A stretch of DNA of 64,000 nucleotides from Peltaster fructicola (Eukaryota > Ascomycota > Dothideomycetes), in assembly GCA_001592805.2 (NCBI GenBank), contig CP051143.1, forward strand, positions 372,001-436,000, read 5' to 3'. Shown in pieces: positions 1 through 10,957 of the stretch (position 1 is its first letter; each line of letters starts with the position of its first letter). A program made the translations under genes and the position numbers. The notes beneath the pieces are model-generated. The model worked only from the letters and a program-made list of their open reading frames with translations. It was not told the origin of the DNA and did no database searches.

Positions 1-2
1 TC

Positions 3-611
3 ACCGAAAAGAGGAAGGGTCTCATGGAGGACGATCGTTTCTCTCGTCTTTTCCAGGATGAGGACTTCGAGATCGACGAGGCAAGTCATGAATTTGCAAT
101 GCACAATCCTTCATCCGTGTCGGGCGTAGCTAAGAGCGGTGCTGTGATCAAGCGAGGCTTGACTGCGGTCGAAGAGGAGGCGCTCGAAGAGAAGAAGGCC
201 TCTGACAACGAAGACGACGATAGTGAAGACGATGACGAGGCTGCAGAGATCGCAGCCAGAGCACAACAGCGCCGAATACCTGAGGACCACGGAGACAAGA
301 GGAGAATAGGCTCGACAGACTACAAGCGTTCAGGTCAACGACGAGAACCACAAATGAAGGTTTCGAACACTAAGGGCAATGCCAATAAGTTCAAGAGTCG
401 ACAGCATAAGTCATTCGGCGATCGAGCAGCTGATCAACCTGTTCGACGAGAGCGCAAGAGTGGTGGCAGACGTGAAGATGTGGTTGGCGAACGAGAAGTG
501 ACATTCGTGCCTCAAAAGAAGAGCAGGAAGCAAGAAGACACGTTTGGCAAGACATCCGGATCTTTCAAGGACAGGCGAAGTGCCAGTGGAAACGTCTTCC
601 GCAAGATGTGA
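3..611 (+). CDS. ENP2: ENP2/NOL10 ribosome biogenesis protein, C-terminal part (5' end outside window)
   Basis: Open frame enters from the left edge and stops at 609-611. The visible ~203 residues match the tail of Enp2/NOL10, a nucleolar WD40 protein of the small-subunit processome needed for early 18S rRNA processing. The diagnostic element is the DRFSRLF...DEDFEIDE...HEFAMHNPS block near residue 10-35, the conserved segment that follows the WD40 propeller in this family. It is followed by an acidic Glu/Asp stretch and a basic Lys/Arg-rich tail ending in NVFRKM, as expected for a nucleolar protein. The WD40 part lies upstream of the window, so the start cannot be judged. The stop lies only 5 nt from the stop of the convergent ATP-grasp gene. 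Family assignment is by motif recall. Confidence 0.85.
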   Translation, partial: TEKRKGLMEDDRFSRLFQDEDFEIDEASHEFAMHNPSSVSGVAKSGAVIKRGLTAVEEEALEEKKASDNEDDDSEDDDEAAEIAARAQQRRIPEDHGDKRRIGSTDYKRSGQRREPQMKVSNTKGNANKFKSRQHKSFGDRAADQPVRRERKSGGRREDVVGEREVTFVPQKKSRKQEDTFGKTSGSFKDRRSASGNVFRKM

Positions 612-616
612 TTGCA

Positions 617-1661
617 CTAAGATCCGAACATGTTCTGGAAGTGTTGGACAAGCTCCGCACACAACTCAACATCACCTGTCAGCAGACTTGGCTCGATGCA
701 TTCGACTTCTGCATCGTGTTAGTAAGTGGTCGGCACATCGCGCACGCATACCCATAACGACGAATGCGTTGTCTTCTGCTCGGACCACACCGTCGAGACG
801 CATATACGCACAAGAGCGCGGTCCGAATCGTCCTTCCAGCCAGGTATGTATCGTTTGGCCGACATCCTTTGCGCTTTGTGGTACTTCATCAACGGGTAAT
901 CGGTACGCCGTCCCACCATACTCAGAGTTGACACGAAAGTCGCCGTTTCGAGCACGCTTCAGCACGCCAGCAACAAATTTCCCATCCACAAGAATCAAGC
1001 TGAGTTCGCCGCTGTCCTTGATGTCAGCGATGAATTCCTGGACGACGAGCTTCCCAGTTGTGGTATCCAGCAGGTGCTGCAATGTAGCGTCCTCTTTGAC
1101 AGAAAAGCTCATAACATCAGCGATCTGCAACACGCCAAGCCCACTGGCTCCAATGGACGGCTTCACGATGACTGTCCCTGACGGAGCTGCCGCGAAGTCC
1201 CTCAGTGTGTTCTTGAACTGCTCAGGAGTCTGCCTCTCCGCTACGATCGTCCGTGGAAGCCTGAAGCCTTCTCGCTGGAGATCGAGGAGATAGGTCTTCT
1301 CACAGTTCCAAAGTGTGAGAGCAGGGGCGTTGCATATACGGACTGACGGAAATTGTTGCTGTATAGCTGGCAACAGTATTGAAAGCAGCGTTCTGAAGGC
1401 ATCGATGGTGTGATTGTAATGCCCTGCACTAATGAGGCAGATCTGGGAAACTGACTTTGCCAACTCGATCATTTCAGACTCTGCTACGCTCCACCGCGCT
1501 ATCTCGACATGCACTCCGGCTTTCTCGAGACCATCGATGAGCTCGGTATTCCAGTAACGTCGCTCGGATGGATCGTGAGCCGTCAAGAAGAGGACGCGCG
1601 GCATAGTGCTCGAGCAGGAGACCAAGCTTTCTGGCGATACATAATCTCTGACCATGCTCAC
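617..1661 (-). CDS. ATP-grasp domain enzyme, substrate unknown (2 exons)
   Basis: Exons 752-1661 and 617-708. The 43-nt intron 709-751 has a GTATG donor, ACTAAC branch site and CAG acceptor. Splicing restores MEVECIEPSLL, the last metal/ATP-binding strand of ATP-grasp ligases, giving ~333 residues. N-terminal pre-ATP-grasp motif is MPRVLFLTAHDPS (M20, codon at 1602-1604, is the likelier start than the upstream M). The ATP lid is seen as VKPSIGASGLGV and VQEFI, then GELSLILVDG, and YMRLDGVVR before the metal site. The architecture resembles bacterial RimK/D-Ala-D-Ala ligase-like and prokaryotic glutathione-synthetase-like ATP-grasp proteins that form acyl-phosphate-activated amide bonds; the substrate cannot be told. 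Bacterial ancestry is possible but the fungal-type intron shows it is domesticated. Confidence 0.75.
709..751 (-). other. intron of the ATP-grasp gene
   Basis: 43-nt GT-AG intron on the minus strand with GTATGC donor, ACTAAC branch site and GCAG acceptor. Without removal the frame runs through non-conserved residues and loses the final metal-binding Glu of the ATP-grasp fold. With removal the conserved MEVE-IEP motif is restored in phase. Confidence 0.8.
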
Positions 1662-2146
1662 AATGGAAGACTCAGAGCATCAATGATTGTATAGAGAACC
1701 ACTCGTGAGCTGCACAGTCGAACCCAAGCTGACCTCAAGTAAGGCTCATGTTGAGCCTCAGCTGCGTCGTTTAACCGTGACAGAACGAATGTGTTGCCGA
1801 TTGATCTCAGCTTGTTACCTCGCCGTCATTGGCTAGTTGTATGTGTACAGGCGCTGGAACCTTGATAGGCCGCATGTGCAACAACACCTCAGTCGTGACA
1901 ACGGCTATGCGCATATGTAGAGGCTACAGTCGGTCGCCGGTGCGGCGTCAGAGATGACCTTCCTGATCGATCATCGTACGGACATCAGACTGCGCACAGT
2001 ACATCTCAAATAGATCGATCAGGAGCCTGATAAGCCTTCGAATGACATTGTCGAGACCATCGAGATCGCTTAAGATACAAGAGTATTTCGTCGTGTCGGC
2101 AGACGGCTTCGTCGACGTGTTCATCACTGAACCACGGTCTATCCTC
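1662..2146. other. intergenic, no gene seen
   Basis: Spacer between the 5' end of the ATP-grasp gene and the 3' end of the FMP32-like gene. It should hold the ATP-grasp promoter and the FMP32 terminator region. No conserved ORF, RNA gene or repeat was recognised. Confidence 0.5.
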
Positions 2147-3403
2147 TCAGCCTAAGCTAACGTAGGCAGGGTTATCTCCCTCCTTAACCAGCATCTCACT
2201 TGGAACCATTGGATCTGAGCCTGTGCCAGTACTGACACTTTCGACCTGGGTATAAGCATCCCTCATCCGCGCCTTTCGCTTTCTTTCCTGCTCTTTGTCG
2301 TGCAACATATTGCTATATAGCTTCAGGCTGCTCAGAACCATGACAACTATCAAACCGAGAGTGATGATCACACGCCTAGTCATGATCCAGCGCAAGGCCT
2401 CAACATCGGACTTGCTGTCAGCCTGCAGAGACACAGTGATCTTGTAGTTGAGCTCCTGAATCTTGCTCTCCATTTCCCGCTGCTCGTTTCGCACAGTCAT
2501 CTTGCGATCGTCAAACATGCCCTTGAGATCGTCCTTCATGTTGGCACTTTCCTGACCTAGGCGTTGGTTTAAGATGTCAAGCTCGTGTGCCAGCTGCGTT
2601 CGTTGTGTCCTCATCTTATCTTGGTCACCTTTTCGGCGTGTGGACACTTCAGTCTTCAGCTCACTGCAGGCTGCTTTGAAGAGGTAGGTCTCATTCTCCA
2701 CTTGTGACTTCGACACCAGCGCTTCCCTTGCGAGATCCATGTTATCGGCCAGCATGAGCCGTACGGACTTCATCAGAGTGATGGCTTGTTCGTTCTTCCA
2801 CCCAGCATCTTCCAACCTCTTGACAAGTCCATACGTATCGAAGTGATGCACATGACGAGGAGCCTCCATGTGTGGTGCGTGTATCGGCGGTTGGTGTTCC
2901 TCATATGTGATGAGCGAGGTGTCACTTTTCTCCTCCTTACTGGTAGGATCAGGTACACTGTCTAGCAGCGATTCGAGCGGCTTCTCTGCTGGAGACTTCA
3001 CGTGAGCTGATTCTTGCGCTGGCAGATCCTCGGCGGCATCGAGCATAGGATCGCCCACAATTCTCTTCGCTTTCTGACCATCCTCACTCTTCGCATCCGC
3101 TGCTCTTGCAGCCGCCGAGGCCGCGCCTTTGCTCAAGTCAGATGTGACAAGATTGCGTTGGTCGGGACCTAGATGCGGTGGCGGCTGGTTCGCGGAGCCA
3201 TATCGTTGTTGTATCGCTTCTTGTTTCCTCCTAGCAGTGACGTGTAATGCTCTCCGTTGCGGTCTTGGGTCTGTTGAGGCTCTCACTGCTTCTTTCCTTA
3301 CGATGACGTGTAAAGCTCTTCGCCGCAACACTGGCTCTGACGCTGCAATCTCTGTGGCTCTGTAGAGCATAGGCCACAGGAATGGTAGTCTAGGCGATGC
3401 CAT
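2147..3403 (-). CDS. FMP32/CCDC90-like (DUF1640) mitochondrial coiled-coil membrane protein
   Basis: Member of the DUF1640 family (yeast Fmp32, animal CCDC90/MCUR1), inner mitochondrial membrane coiled-coil proteins tied to cytochrome oxidase assembly and calcium uniporter regulation. Diagnostic block: FDTYGLVKRLEDAGW, then EQAITLMKSVRLMLADN and LVSKSQVENETYLFKAA, followed by a long heptad coiled coil and a C-terminal membrane helix (ITLGLIVVMVLSSLKLYS) with an unusually long basic/acidic tail. Start chosen at MASPRLPFLW (codon 3401-3403), which begins an Arg-rich mitochondrial presequence. The frame stays open to an upstream ATG at 3571, adding 56 residues. The presequence carries two copies of an RRALHV motif (see findings). 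A proline/acidic linker of ~110 residues precedes the conserved part. Confidence 0.8.
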   Translation of the reverse strand: MASPRLPFLWPMLYRATEIAASEPVLRRRALHVIVRKEAVRASTDPRPQRRALHVTARRKQEAIQQRYGSANQPPPHLGPDQRNLVTSDLSKGAASAAARAADAKSEDGQKAKRIVGDPMLDAAEDLPAQESAHVKSPAEKPLESLLDSVPDPTSKEEKSDTSLITYEEHQPPIHAPHMEAPRHVHHFDTYGLVKRLEDAGWKNEQAITLMKSVRLMLADNMDLAREALVSKSQVENETYLFKAACSELKTEVSTRRKGDQDKMRTQRTQLAHELDILNQRLGQESANMKDDLKGMFDDRKMTVRNEQREMESKIQELNYKITVSLQADSKSDVEALRWIMTRRVIITLGLIVVMVLSSLKLYSNMLHDKEQERKRKARMRDAYTQVESVSTGTGSDPMVPSEMLVKEGDNPAYVSLG

Positions 3404-4507
3404 GACGAACGAAGGATTCACAGATAGTGTTGATGATATCGTGGCTCCAGGCGCAAAGATAAACATGCTTGGAAGGCCATTCAAGCTGGCCCCACGCCTG
3501 ATTCGTCCAAGCTCCAGAATCAGGGACAGTCGCGTTGTGATGACTTCAGCAATCCTGCAAATCCTCATCACTGTTAAGTCGTGTTCGAAGCGCCATGCTA
3601 ACGGCTGAACAAGGCCGCTGGCGTGGTCAATTCGCTCAGCAGCGTCAGAGGTCTACTTTATGGTGATTTACGGTTGAGCTGATCAATGCTCCACCTGTTG
3701 CTTTCGACTTCTTGTCGACCCCAGCAGCATTTCTCACAGCTGCATTGTCATACAGGCACCCTTGACGCCGGCGAGTCACCATACATGTTGCTTCACTATC
3801 TCGAATCGAGGATGGATGGCAGCAGCGACGATGCGGTGCTCTTCGGGTAGCCAGCCGTTGGAAGGTAATTTGAGATTGCAGCTCACCAGGCACATATAAT
3901 CGCTATTGGATCAACTAACGCGCTGCCGATGAGGCGACTCATTCGACGACAACGATCTTGGCCCCCAAAGCCTGAGCACCCTTCTGACCATTTCTTGTCT
4001 ACTTACAGTATAGGCTCTAAGGAAGCTTCAACTGTGCGGTACCCGCCAACCCTTCATGTGTGTTCTATCTGGCGAAGACCCCATCAGGGGGCGACGAAAA
4101 TATTGAGACCGAGAACCAATGATTGCTGCATTTTGCGTTCTATACAACTCAACCTCTGATTGAGCTTACGACGATGGAGGAGCAATGATTGTTCCATCTC
4201 GGTGAGCTAGATGCTGATACTGACAAAGTGAACTATGATTAGATTCAAGACATACCAAAGCTAAGTACGGCAATGCGCCCAAGTGGATCTCTTGGTGTCC
4301 TAGACTTCTGATCGAGGGTTTTTTAGCCCTCTGAGAGAGACGGTGATCAGCCGCTATGAACGGTCTTCAGCAGTGATCCTGAAAGTTGTTGACCTTCAAA
4401 CGTCTGCCTCCATCCTGTCGCTCGACTTCGCGGTCGACATTTTCGATATGCAGCGGCTGTCGCTACATCATCCGTGCTGAGAGCACCCAGCACACACGCT
4501 CGTTACT
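3404..4507. other. intergenic, no gene seen
   Basis: Head-to-head promoter region between the FMP32-like gene (minus) and the GPI-type repeat protein (plus). A small GAGGG/CCCTC inverted repeat around a T run lies near 4312-4331. Short ORFs here have no recognisable family. The first ~170 nt could be coding if FMP32 starts at 3571. Confidence 0.4.
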
Positions 4508-7500
4508 ATGCGCTTCCACCTCTCCAGCATTGCTGGGTTCATTGCATTGACCACTGCACAAAGATGGCACAACACGACGTTCGTTCCTAGAGCGATAGAC
4601 AGCATCGATCCGAGCTCGAGCTCTTCCATCAACTCGAATATCACAATAATACAGTCTTCATACAGTGCTGGTGTGACCTCCAGCGCATCAAGCACGACCA
4701 CCACAAGCGATATACCCTCGGAGATAGCTCAATCCACAACCTCGACGGTCAGCAATGCAAGTGCTCCAGGAGTATTCTTAAAGACGGCATCTCGCAACCG
4801 ACAGCCACCACAAGTTCGAAGCAGTCTCAGTTCAGCAGCGCTGCGATATCTGGGACTGCAATCACGAATAGGAATACTCTCGCCACGGGTTCAGGTCAGC
4901 CTATTGTCAGCAGCGCTGTGACTTTCTGGAACAACTCCAGTGGTGGGAACGCTTCGATAGACTGCCAAGCGGCTCTTATATCCTGGTCGTCAGCGCTTTC
5001 GAGCTATGGTCTCGAGACTACGAACACGTTTTACTCCTATGTGCTTCACACGGTCAGTTATGGCGCTGTTTCCAATGTCACCATGGTCAACGGTGTTCCA
5101 CATGCTCGCAATCTCCTGCGGTGACCTCGACCTCAGTCTATACAGCGCTGCACTCCGCTCGACAAGTCTTCTGGACTGTACCACCAGAGAGATCTTCCTC
5201 CATGACAGAACCTCGCCCAACATGTACAATGGACTCTAGTTCGTGCGCGGCGGTCTGGGCGGAGTATGGGAGCAGTGTTGGTCTTACCAGTGGTACGACG
5301 TCTATCAACGTGCCTGCCACGCAGACCATAACGAATTACCCTCAGTGTTCCATCACTGGATCCGATGCAGTCTGCCTCACTCGACGCGCGCAAGTCCCCG
5401 GATTGAGCTGCGTCGTACACGCGGACGAGGTCCAAGGTATGTATGGTGTTATCATGTGGCAAGACCTGCTAACTGCTTAGTGTACTTCTGGCCATCTCAC
5501 ATACAGACACAACACGCAACGATTACCAGCCCTCCACAGTCCATCATTACCGATGGCATCACCATGTACTCTCCGACTGTGTATCTTTCCTACGACAAGA
5601 TCTCGATCTTATCAGCTGGCGTGGAATGGCACGACTGTCAAAATGAATCTATCCCCAGCTGGACTTACTTTCAGACAATTCTTGGGCCAGCGCAAAGCAA
5701 CCATTGGGTCTCAGCACTACCGGAGTCTTTGTCAACATTCGAGAAGCAGTTCTGGCAATGGGATGTACCTCAAAGCGACATTGGAATCTTCAGCAGTATG
5801 GACCCGCAGAACGTAGGAGGGACCAGTATGGTCCCTTTTCCAGATGCAGCCATCACAGCAATGCTCAATCAGAATGCCACGGACTATGACTTCTGGGCAA
5901 ATGCAATATATAGTGCCAACACCGGCCACGTAACTCGCCCGCTAACACTTGACCACCTTACTCGACCAGACCCAAGGGCATATTATCTGAAGCCGAGTGT
6001 CGATGGGTAAGGCTGACTCTGCAAGTACCAACCATGTGCTAACAGACAAACAGTATTGGCCATGGTTATGGCTGTAATCCTCAAGGACCTCATCCGAACT
6101 GCAACACTATCTTCGACGATTACTATAAGGCTGCAATCTCCATTCCGGCTGAAGTTCTGACACTTTTCCCAGAGTTCACGTCATGCAACGTCTTTGAGTT
6201 TGGCTCGAACGACCCTCCGATCGCCTTGACTCAGGTCGCAAGTCCTGACGCTGCAACAACGAGTAGCAGTGGTCCAATAACTACGCCACCAAGCCCTTCG
6301 ATAGCTCTCGCGAATCCGACCGCCAGTGCAACGCAGGCAACAATATTCCTACCATCGTTCACTCTCGATACAAGCGAGGCGACTTCGAGTATATCTGTGG
6401 CGCCGGTCGTCCTCCCAAGTACAGAACTCAAGCCAGCTTTCACCCTGGATGTCCTGACAGAGCCATCGCTAGGTGACGTTGCAGGCTCATTCAGCACTCC
6501 AGCCACGAGCGTAGCTGCGCTCCTGGATGTATTGGCACAACAGTCACTTGACCCTGCCGACAGCATTCAACAGCAGAGCTCGGCAAAGCTACCGCAAGCA
6601 TTGACACAGCTTCCACAGGATGTAGCGGGACCTTCTACAGGACATGTCGATCTTGCCGTCGATCCTTCGACATTGGCAGATAGCCTCACAGTGGTACCAA
6701 CGACCCTTACGAGTCTCGTCACTTCGAGCAGTTCCGGCTTACAAGTTGTAGTCGCTACTACACAAGTTAGCTCTGTGACTGTTGAGAAGGCGACTGGAGT
6801 CGTCTCGCTTACTTTCGTGCCAACAGTCATCACTCAATCGATCACTACGACCATATCCAACTCGGTCGTAGTTTTGACTACGCAGGTCACAAGTTCTATC
6901 GCCGCTGTACAGGTGAATGGGCAATTGATCTCGCAGGCTGTTATTCCGACAACAATAACAAACCTCTTAACCAAGACTAGCTTTGGCATTGAGATCGTGG
7001 TACCATCGGAGGTTGTGAGCCCTACAACAGTCCGAATGGCCAACGGACAGCTCATCTCGGAGACAGTCGTGCCGACTGCAGTGACAAGCTTTGTGGTAAC
7101 AACGAACGTGGCTGGCTCAACCATAACTATGCCGACGACGATTGTAAGCTCTGTCACCGTTGTCAGAGCCAGTGCACAGGAGAAGGTACAGCTGTCCAAT
7201 GGTGGCATTGCCGCTCCCAGTGTCACTCTGCAGGGCATTGTTGGTGGCGCAGCAAGCTTGGCTTCCGGTCAACATCCTAATGCCATCGATCCTGCATTAA
7301 ATGGAGTTGTCTTCCTCAGTGATGCTGACGCACTCGCTTCTGGACATCTCGCTGGCACTAATGAGGTTCGACCAGCTATCACACCTTTGGTGGCAGCATC
7401 GATGTTTTCTTCCGGCCACCCTATTATACAGGACGGAGATGTCGTCTCCAAAGGTCAACATGGATCATCGGTGACTGCCAAGGCAGGTTCAGCAATCAGC

Positions 7501-7728
7501 ACTCACGGTATCATTCAGGCAGCTGTGCCATCCTCTACTGGTCTTGGGAACTATATTGTCGCAGGCATACAACCCGGAGTTCAACCCGACATCTCACAGG
7601 CGTCGGCCGCACTTCCGACAAACAATGGCGTCGCAACACAGACAACACCGAATGCTCTGCTATCGATGATCCCTGCTGCCTTGCTGGTATCGTACCTCAT
7701 TGCACCAGGCTTGCAAGTGATGAGATGA
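4508..7728 (+). CDS. secreted, probably GPI-anchored Ser/Thr-rich repeat protein (3 exons, two frame breaks)
   Basis: Begins with signal peptide MRFHLSSIAGFIALTTA and ends with a hydrophobic tail (LLSMIPAALLVSYLIAPG) typical of GPI-anchored wall proteins. Two introns are clear: 5437-5480 (GTATG...TGCTAACTGCTTAG) and 6007-6053 (GTAAG...GCTAACAGACAAACAG), both phase-consistent. Exon 2 onward is one open frame to 7728. The middle (~4900-6200) has the Cys-containing segments (SIDCQAAL, PTCTMDSSSCAAVW, GYGCNPQGPHPNCN) seen in fungal cell-surface proteins of unknown function. Residues encoded at 6691-7190 form about four 41-42-residue Val/Thr/Ser repeats beginning VVPTTxT. In exon 1 the frame shifts twice, near 4770-4780 and near 5095-5115. 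Each is explained by one missing base; otherwise the gene is decayed. No catalytic family recognised. Confidence 0.6.
6691..7190 (+). repeat. four degenerate 41-42-codon tandem repeats inside the GPI-type protein
   Basis: Units start at 6691, 6814, 6940 and 7066 (spacing 123, 126, 126 nt). Each opens with V(V/I/F)PT and contains a Thr/Ser-rich strand, a valine-rich strand and, in units 2 and 3, QVNGQLIS or MANGQLIS. They are divergent at DNA level, so the array is old and kept in frame. Seen directly by aligning the translated units. Confidence 0.75.
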
Positions 7729-8259
7729 AGATGAGCTTGAGTGAGCGTCACAGGTGTCGACACTATCGTGTTGGTGAGATATGATACAAGCACAAGGAGC
7801 GACACCATACCACCCAAGCGGTCGAGCGCAGGAATCATGACCTTCACAAGATCATCACCGCTTAGGCACTCTCGACATACTGCTCATATCTACTATGGGC
7901 ATAATTTGACACCTGGAAAGCTTGTGAAATGGACCCCACATAGTCGCCAGTAGGTCTCAACCGAGTTGCCGCTCATGGTCACAGCATGGACCTTCTGGCA
8001 TGTGAAAAGCTTCCGAGGGTGGTCTTACTGCTGTGCCGTCAATGGCTATTGCCTAACTGCTGCACATGGCCACAGTCGAAAATCTCCAGCAACAACAACT
8101 TTGAAACGTGGAAACAAGAGGAGGACTACTTATCCATTGCCGCTCCCAGAGGAGGTTGGCATAGGGACAGCTTTGGACGAGCGTTCGCTTCCTGAGAAGA
8201 TATAGTGACGTGTACAACCATATAGCGCTCGACACAATGGAGAACTCGATGCGAAACTA
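7729..8259. other. intergenic between convergent genes, no gene seen
   Basis: 3' flanks of the GPI-type protein and of the unknown protein at 8260-9555. Short ORFs only, none conserved to my knowledge. Confidence 0.5.
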
Positions 8260-9555
8260 TCAGTTAGACGTCAATGACTCCTCTGGTGCTAGAATGCGTT
8301 GCTGGACAGCGACCCATTTGCTCTGTGGTCCATCAACGGACATCCCACTGCTGTCATATCGCTTTTCTCCAAGTTGGCACAATACCTTGCGCACATTCTC
8401 CTCCCGGTAGGCCTCTTGTGCATGTGCCGCAATCTGTTCCATAGCTGCGACGTCGACTGGATTGCTCCGTCCAGCAGGGTAGTATGTGAAGTGCCCATGG
8501 CCTATGAAGCAGCCGGCCACACACGTCAATGCCCACTCTTGCCAAGAGCATTCGGCTAGACTGCACGCTTTCACTACAGGGATGAAGTGCAGTTTGTAAC
8601 GACCACGCTCAACAGAATCGCAAACGTCGAGAAAACAACCTTGAATTTTGTTGGTTTGTCGTCGTTCGTGCGCAACTCGACGAGTTGAGGGATCTGTAGT
8701 GTATCCTATGGTACAGCATGGTTGCATGAACGGATTGCCATTGTCTTGAGCTTCGCTGATCCGATGCTCGAACCCAAGTACAAACGTTCGGAGGAGACGA
8801 ACAGAGCCATAATTGATTTCACCTGTCTCTTGACAAGTCACATGTTTCGAGAGAACTGGGCATTCAGATGAACCCTGTGAACGACCGTCGATGCAGTTCA
8901 AAAAGGCTCGCATGCGCAGTGCGATGCTCTGCATGTCGCGGACGAGTACCAGACCATCTTCGCGAGCCACTGCCGTCATATAAGTGATTGGATGTGCTTG
9001 TTCGTCCGGTAGAACGCTGCCAAGGTGGCCGTGCATAGCGTTGTGGACCAGATCACCTCGTATCAATGACTCCAGTAGTACCTGATCCATCATGCTCAGC
9101 ATCGGGACAAGAACATTGACACATTGCTCAAGCATGTTCGATTCAAGATGGAATCGCTTGAGGAGGGTTCTGGTAAGTGCACCGGGCCCCTTGGAGAACT
9201 CTTCAAGCATGTTCTGCCGCCACCCCTTGAAGTCTTTATGCTCTGACATCAGATCAGCTTCTGCTCGGACATCGCGGAGAATGCTTGACACTGTTGTGAC
9301 CCCATCTGTGATTATAGATGTCGCTGCCGGCCTCGTATCATTGATAGACCAGTTGGGCCCCAAATATCCTTCTCGTTGAGGTCTTATGATCTTTCTCTTA
9401 TGATATCGAGGAAGGTCGAGAGATCCGTTCACCGTCGGATAGGATAGTTCTTCGTCTTGATCCATCTCGGAGCCAGAATTAGGCTGCATATCTTGCGTAA
9501 ATGAAGCTTCTTGGCTCGTGGGAATGTCTAGATGGTAGCTGTTGTATGTAGACAT
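8260..9555 (-). CDS. protein of unknown function, 431 residues, single exon
   Basis: One uninterrupted 432-codon frame from MSTYNSYHLDIP to a stop at 8260-8262, in a region where other frames are broken; length and composition look coding. I do not recognise a domain. The N-terminal ~60 residues are polar and acidic. The middle is helical and Leu-rich (NVLVPMLSMMDQVLLESLIRG). The C-terminal half has many Cys and His, including pairs such as QPCCTIGY and SLAECSWQEWALTCVAGC, which could bind metal or form disulfides, but no ordered finger pattern is clear. No signal peptide or membrane helix. Could be a lineage-specific fungal gene. Confidence 0.55.
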   Translation of the reverse strand: MSTYNSYHLDIPTSQEASFTQDMQPNSGSEMDQDEELSYPTVNGSLDLPRYHKRKIIRPQREGYLGPNWSINDTRPAATSIITDGVTTVSSILRDVRAEADLMSEHKDFKGWRQNMLEEFSKGPGALTRTLLKRFHLESNMLEQCVNVLVPMLSMMDQVLLESLIRGDLVHNAMHGHLGSVLPDEQAHPITYMTAVAREDGLVLVRDMQSIALRMRAFLNCIDGRSQGSSECPVLSKHVTCQETGEINYGSVRLLRTFVLGFEHRISEAQDNGNPFMQPCCTIGYTTDPSTRRVAHERRQTNKIQGCFLDVCDSVERGRYKLHFIPVVKACSLAECSWQEWALTCVAGCFIGHGHFTYYPAGRSNPVDVAAMEQIAAHAQEAYREENVRKVLCQLGEKRYDSSGMSVDGPQSKWVAVQQRILAPEESLTSN

Positions 9556-10957
9556 GTCATCGACTCAGATAGTGACCAAGAAGTGCGAAGCCGTCGAGTC
9601 AAAGTGTAGTTGGCGCCGTTGTATCGTTGTGGAGGCAAGCGCGCGACTCTTGTTGTGACATGAGGAAGGAACGCACAGGCGTACGTTCTGCACAAGAGAC
9701 GACTTGCTCTTGGGTCATTCCTGGAACAGCCGCGCAACGACTTCGATCGTAGTCATTGCCGCTTTGCTCAATTACCAGCTGTGATAGTACAGCGATCGAG
9801 TGCTGCGCCAGAATGTTCGCTGGGATTCCTGTCGTCTTGAGACATGCTCTTACAATGATCAATGCCTTCGGTAAGTGAGACTCCAGCTATATAGAGCGAA
9901 AGCGTGCCTCGAAATACCAGCAGCACTCTGCTACGGGTTTGTACCTGTGCTGTTTCCTTGTTTGTGGGCTCTTTCATAGCTACTTCATGCTGCTCATGGC
10001 CAACGTCCAACACAGCTCACTGTCGAGGCCAGCGGCGAGCAGAGTCCGGGTGATAGTGGCGGATGAGCGACCAGCAGCCGGGAACATGGCGCCGCTTCTA
10101 GGAGCGAGGTTGATAAGTGGTGAAATGATGGATGTAGTAGGAACTGATAGATGTAGTGGGTGAACCTGCGGCTTGTGATCGTAATATGCGGTTCTCAACC
10201 ATTGACAAGCGCAAACCTCACCGAGATTCCATCATCAGCAGGAGAAAGCCAGCTCGTGAAGGTCAGAAAGGTTGGTCTATCGAAGACAAGATCCTCATGG
10301 TCTCTTCGGATGCAACACACGCATGCTGCGTCCGTACTTATTCCTCCGTGTTGACAACAGCCGATGAGCCACATCAGACCGTAGGTACGATGATTAAGAT
10401 GAGAGCGTTGTGGGTGGTGATTGCAAGAGCTGTGGGCACTTCGATCTTCATCTGCCTTGCTAATGTTGTTCCAAGTTCCTTGGCGCAAGCATAATCAGCC
10501 TCCATCACAGACGTCACCTGCTGAGCCTAACAGGACGACCATGTGCTAGGACATCTGACAATCGACCTACATAATGACCTCACGACAATGATACCCAACT
10601 ACACTTTGGTCATCGACGAGCTCGTGCGCATCTTTGTATCATGACCACAGTCGATCTTCAACACTACGATTGAGGCTTACTACAAGATACCAGCTTGAGG
10701 TTCTAGGGCGCCACATTTATCTACATATCTAGAGACTCTGAAGACTGCCTGAGACAAGTACTCTCCATGTCAGTGATAGGGAGTTTCTTGGCCTCGATCA
10801 ATTGCGTTACCAGTATGTACTGCAATGGCATCTGTCGTCCTGCTTGTGTGAATCTCCTGAGGCCTCACAATCGCATGAGTGCTTTAGCACATGATCTTAC
10901 GCATTGACGACTGTATGTATGATCAAGTGCCAATGATATGCTTTCCCAGCAATGCTT
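9556..10957. other. 1.4 kb intergenic region, no supported gene
   Basis: Upstream of the unknown protein gene and downstream of the GPCR. Small ORFs occur on both strands (for example minus 9599-9862 and plus 10156-10494) but they overlap, lack recognisable domains and show no convincing splice structure. A short unannotated gene cannot be excluded. Confidence 0.4.

Noticed and set aside
6226-6924. Long minus-strand frames opposite the GPI-type protein
   Set aside because: They are antisense shadows of a Ser/Thr-rich gene whose splice phase and repeats fix the plus-strand frame.
9599-10494. Cluster of 60-112-codon ORFs on both strands
   Set aside because: Overlapping frames without domains or consistent splice sites.
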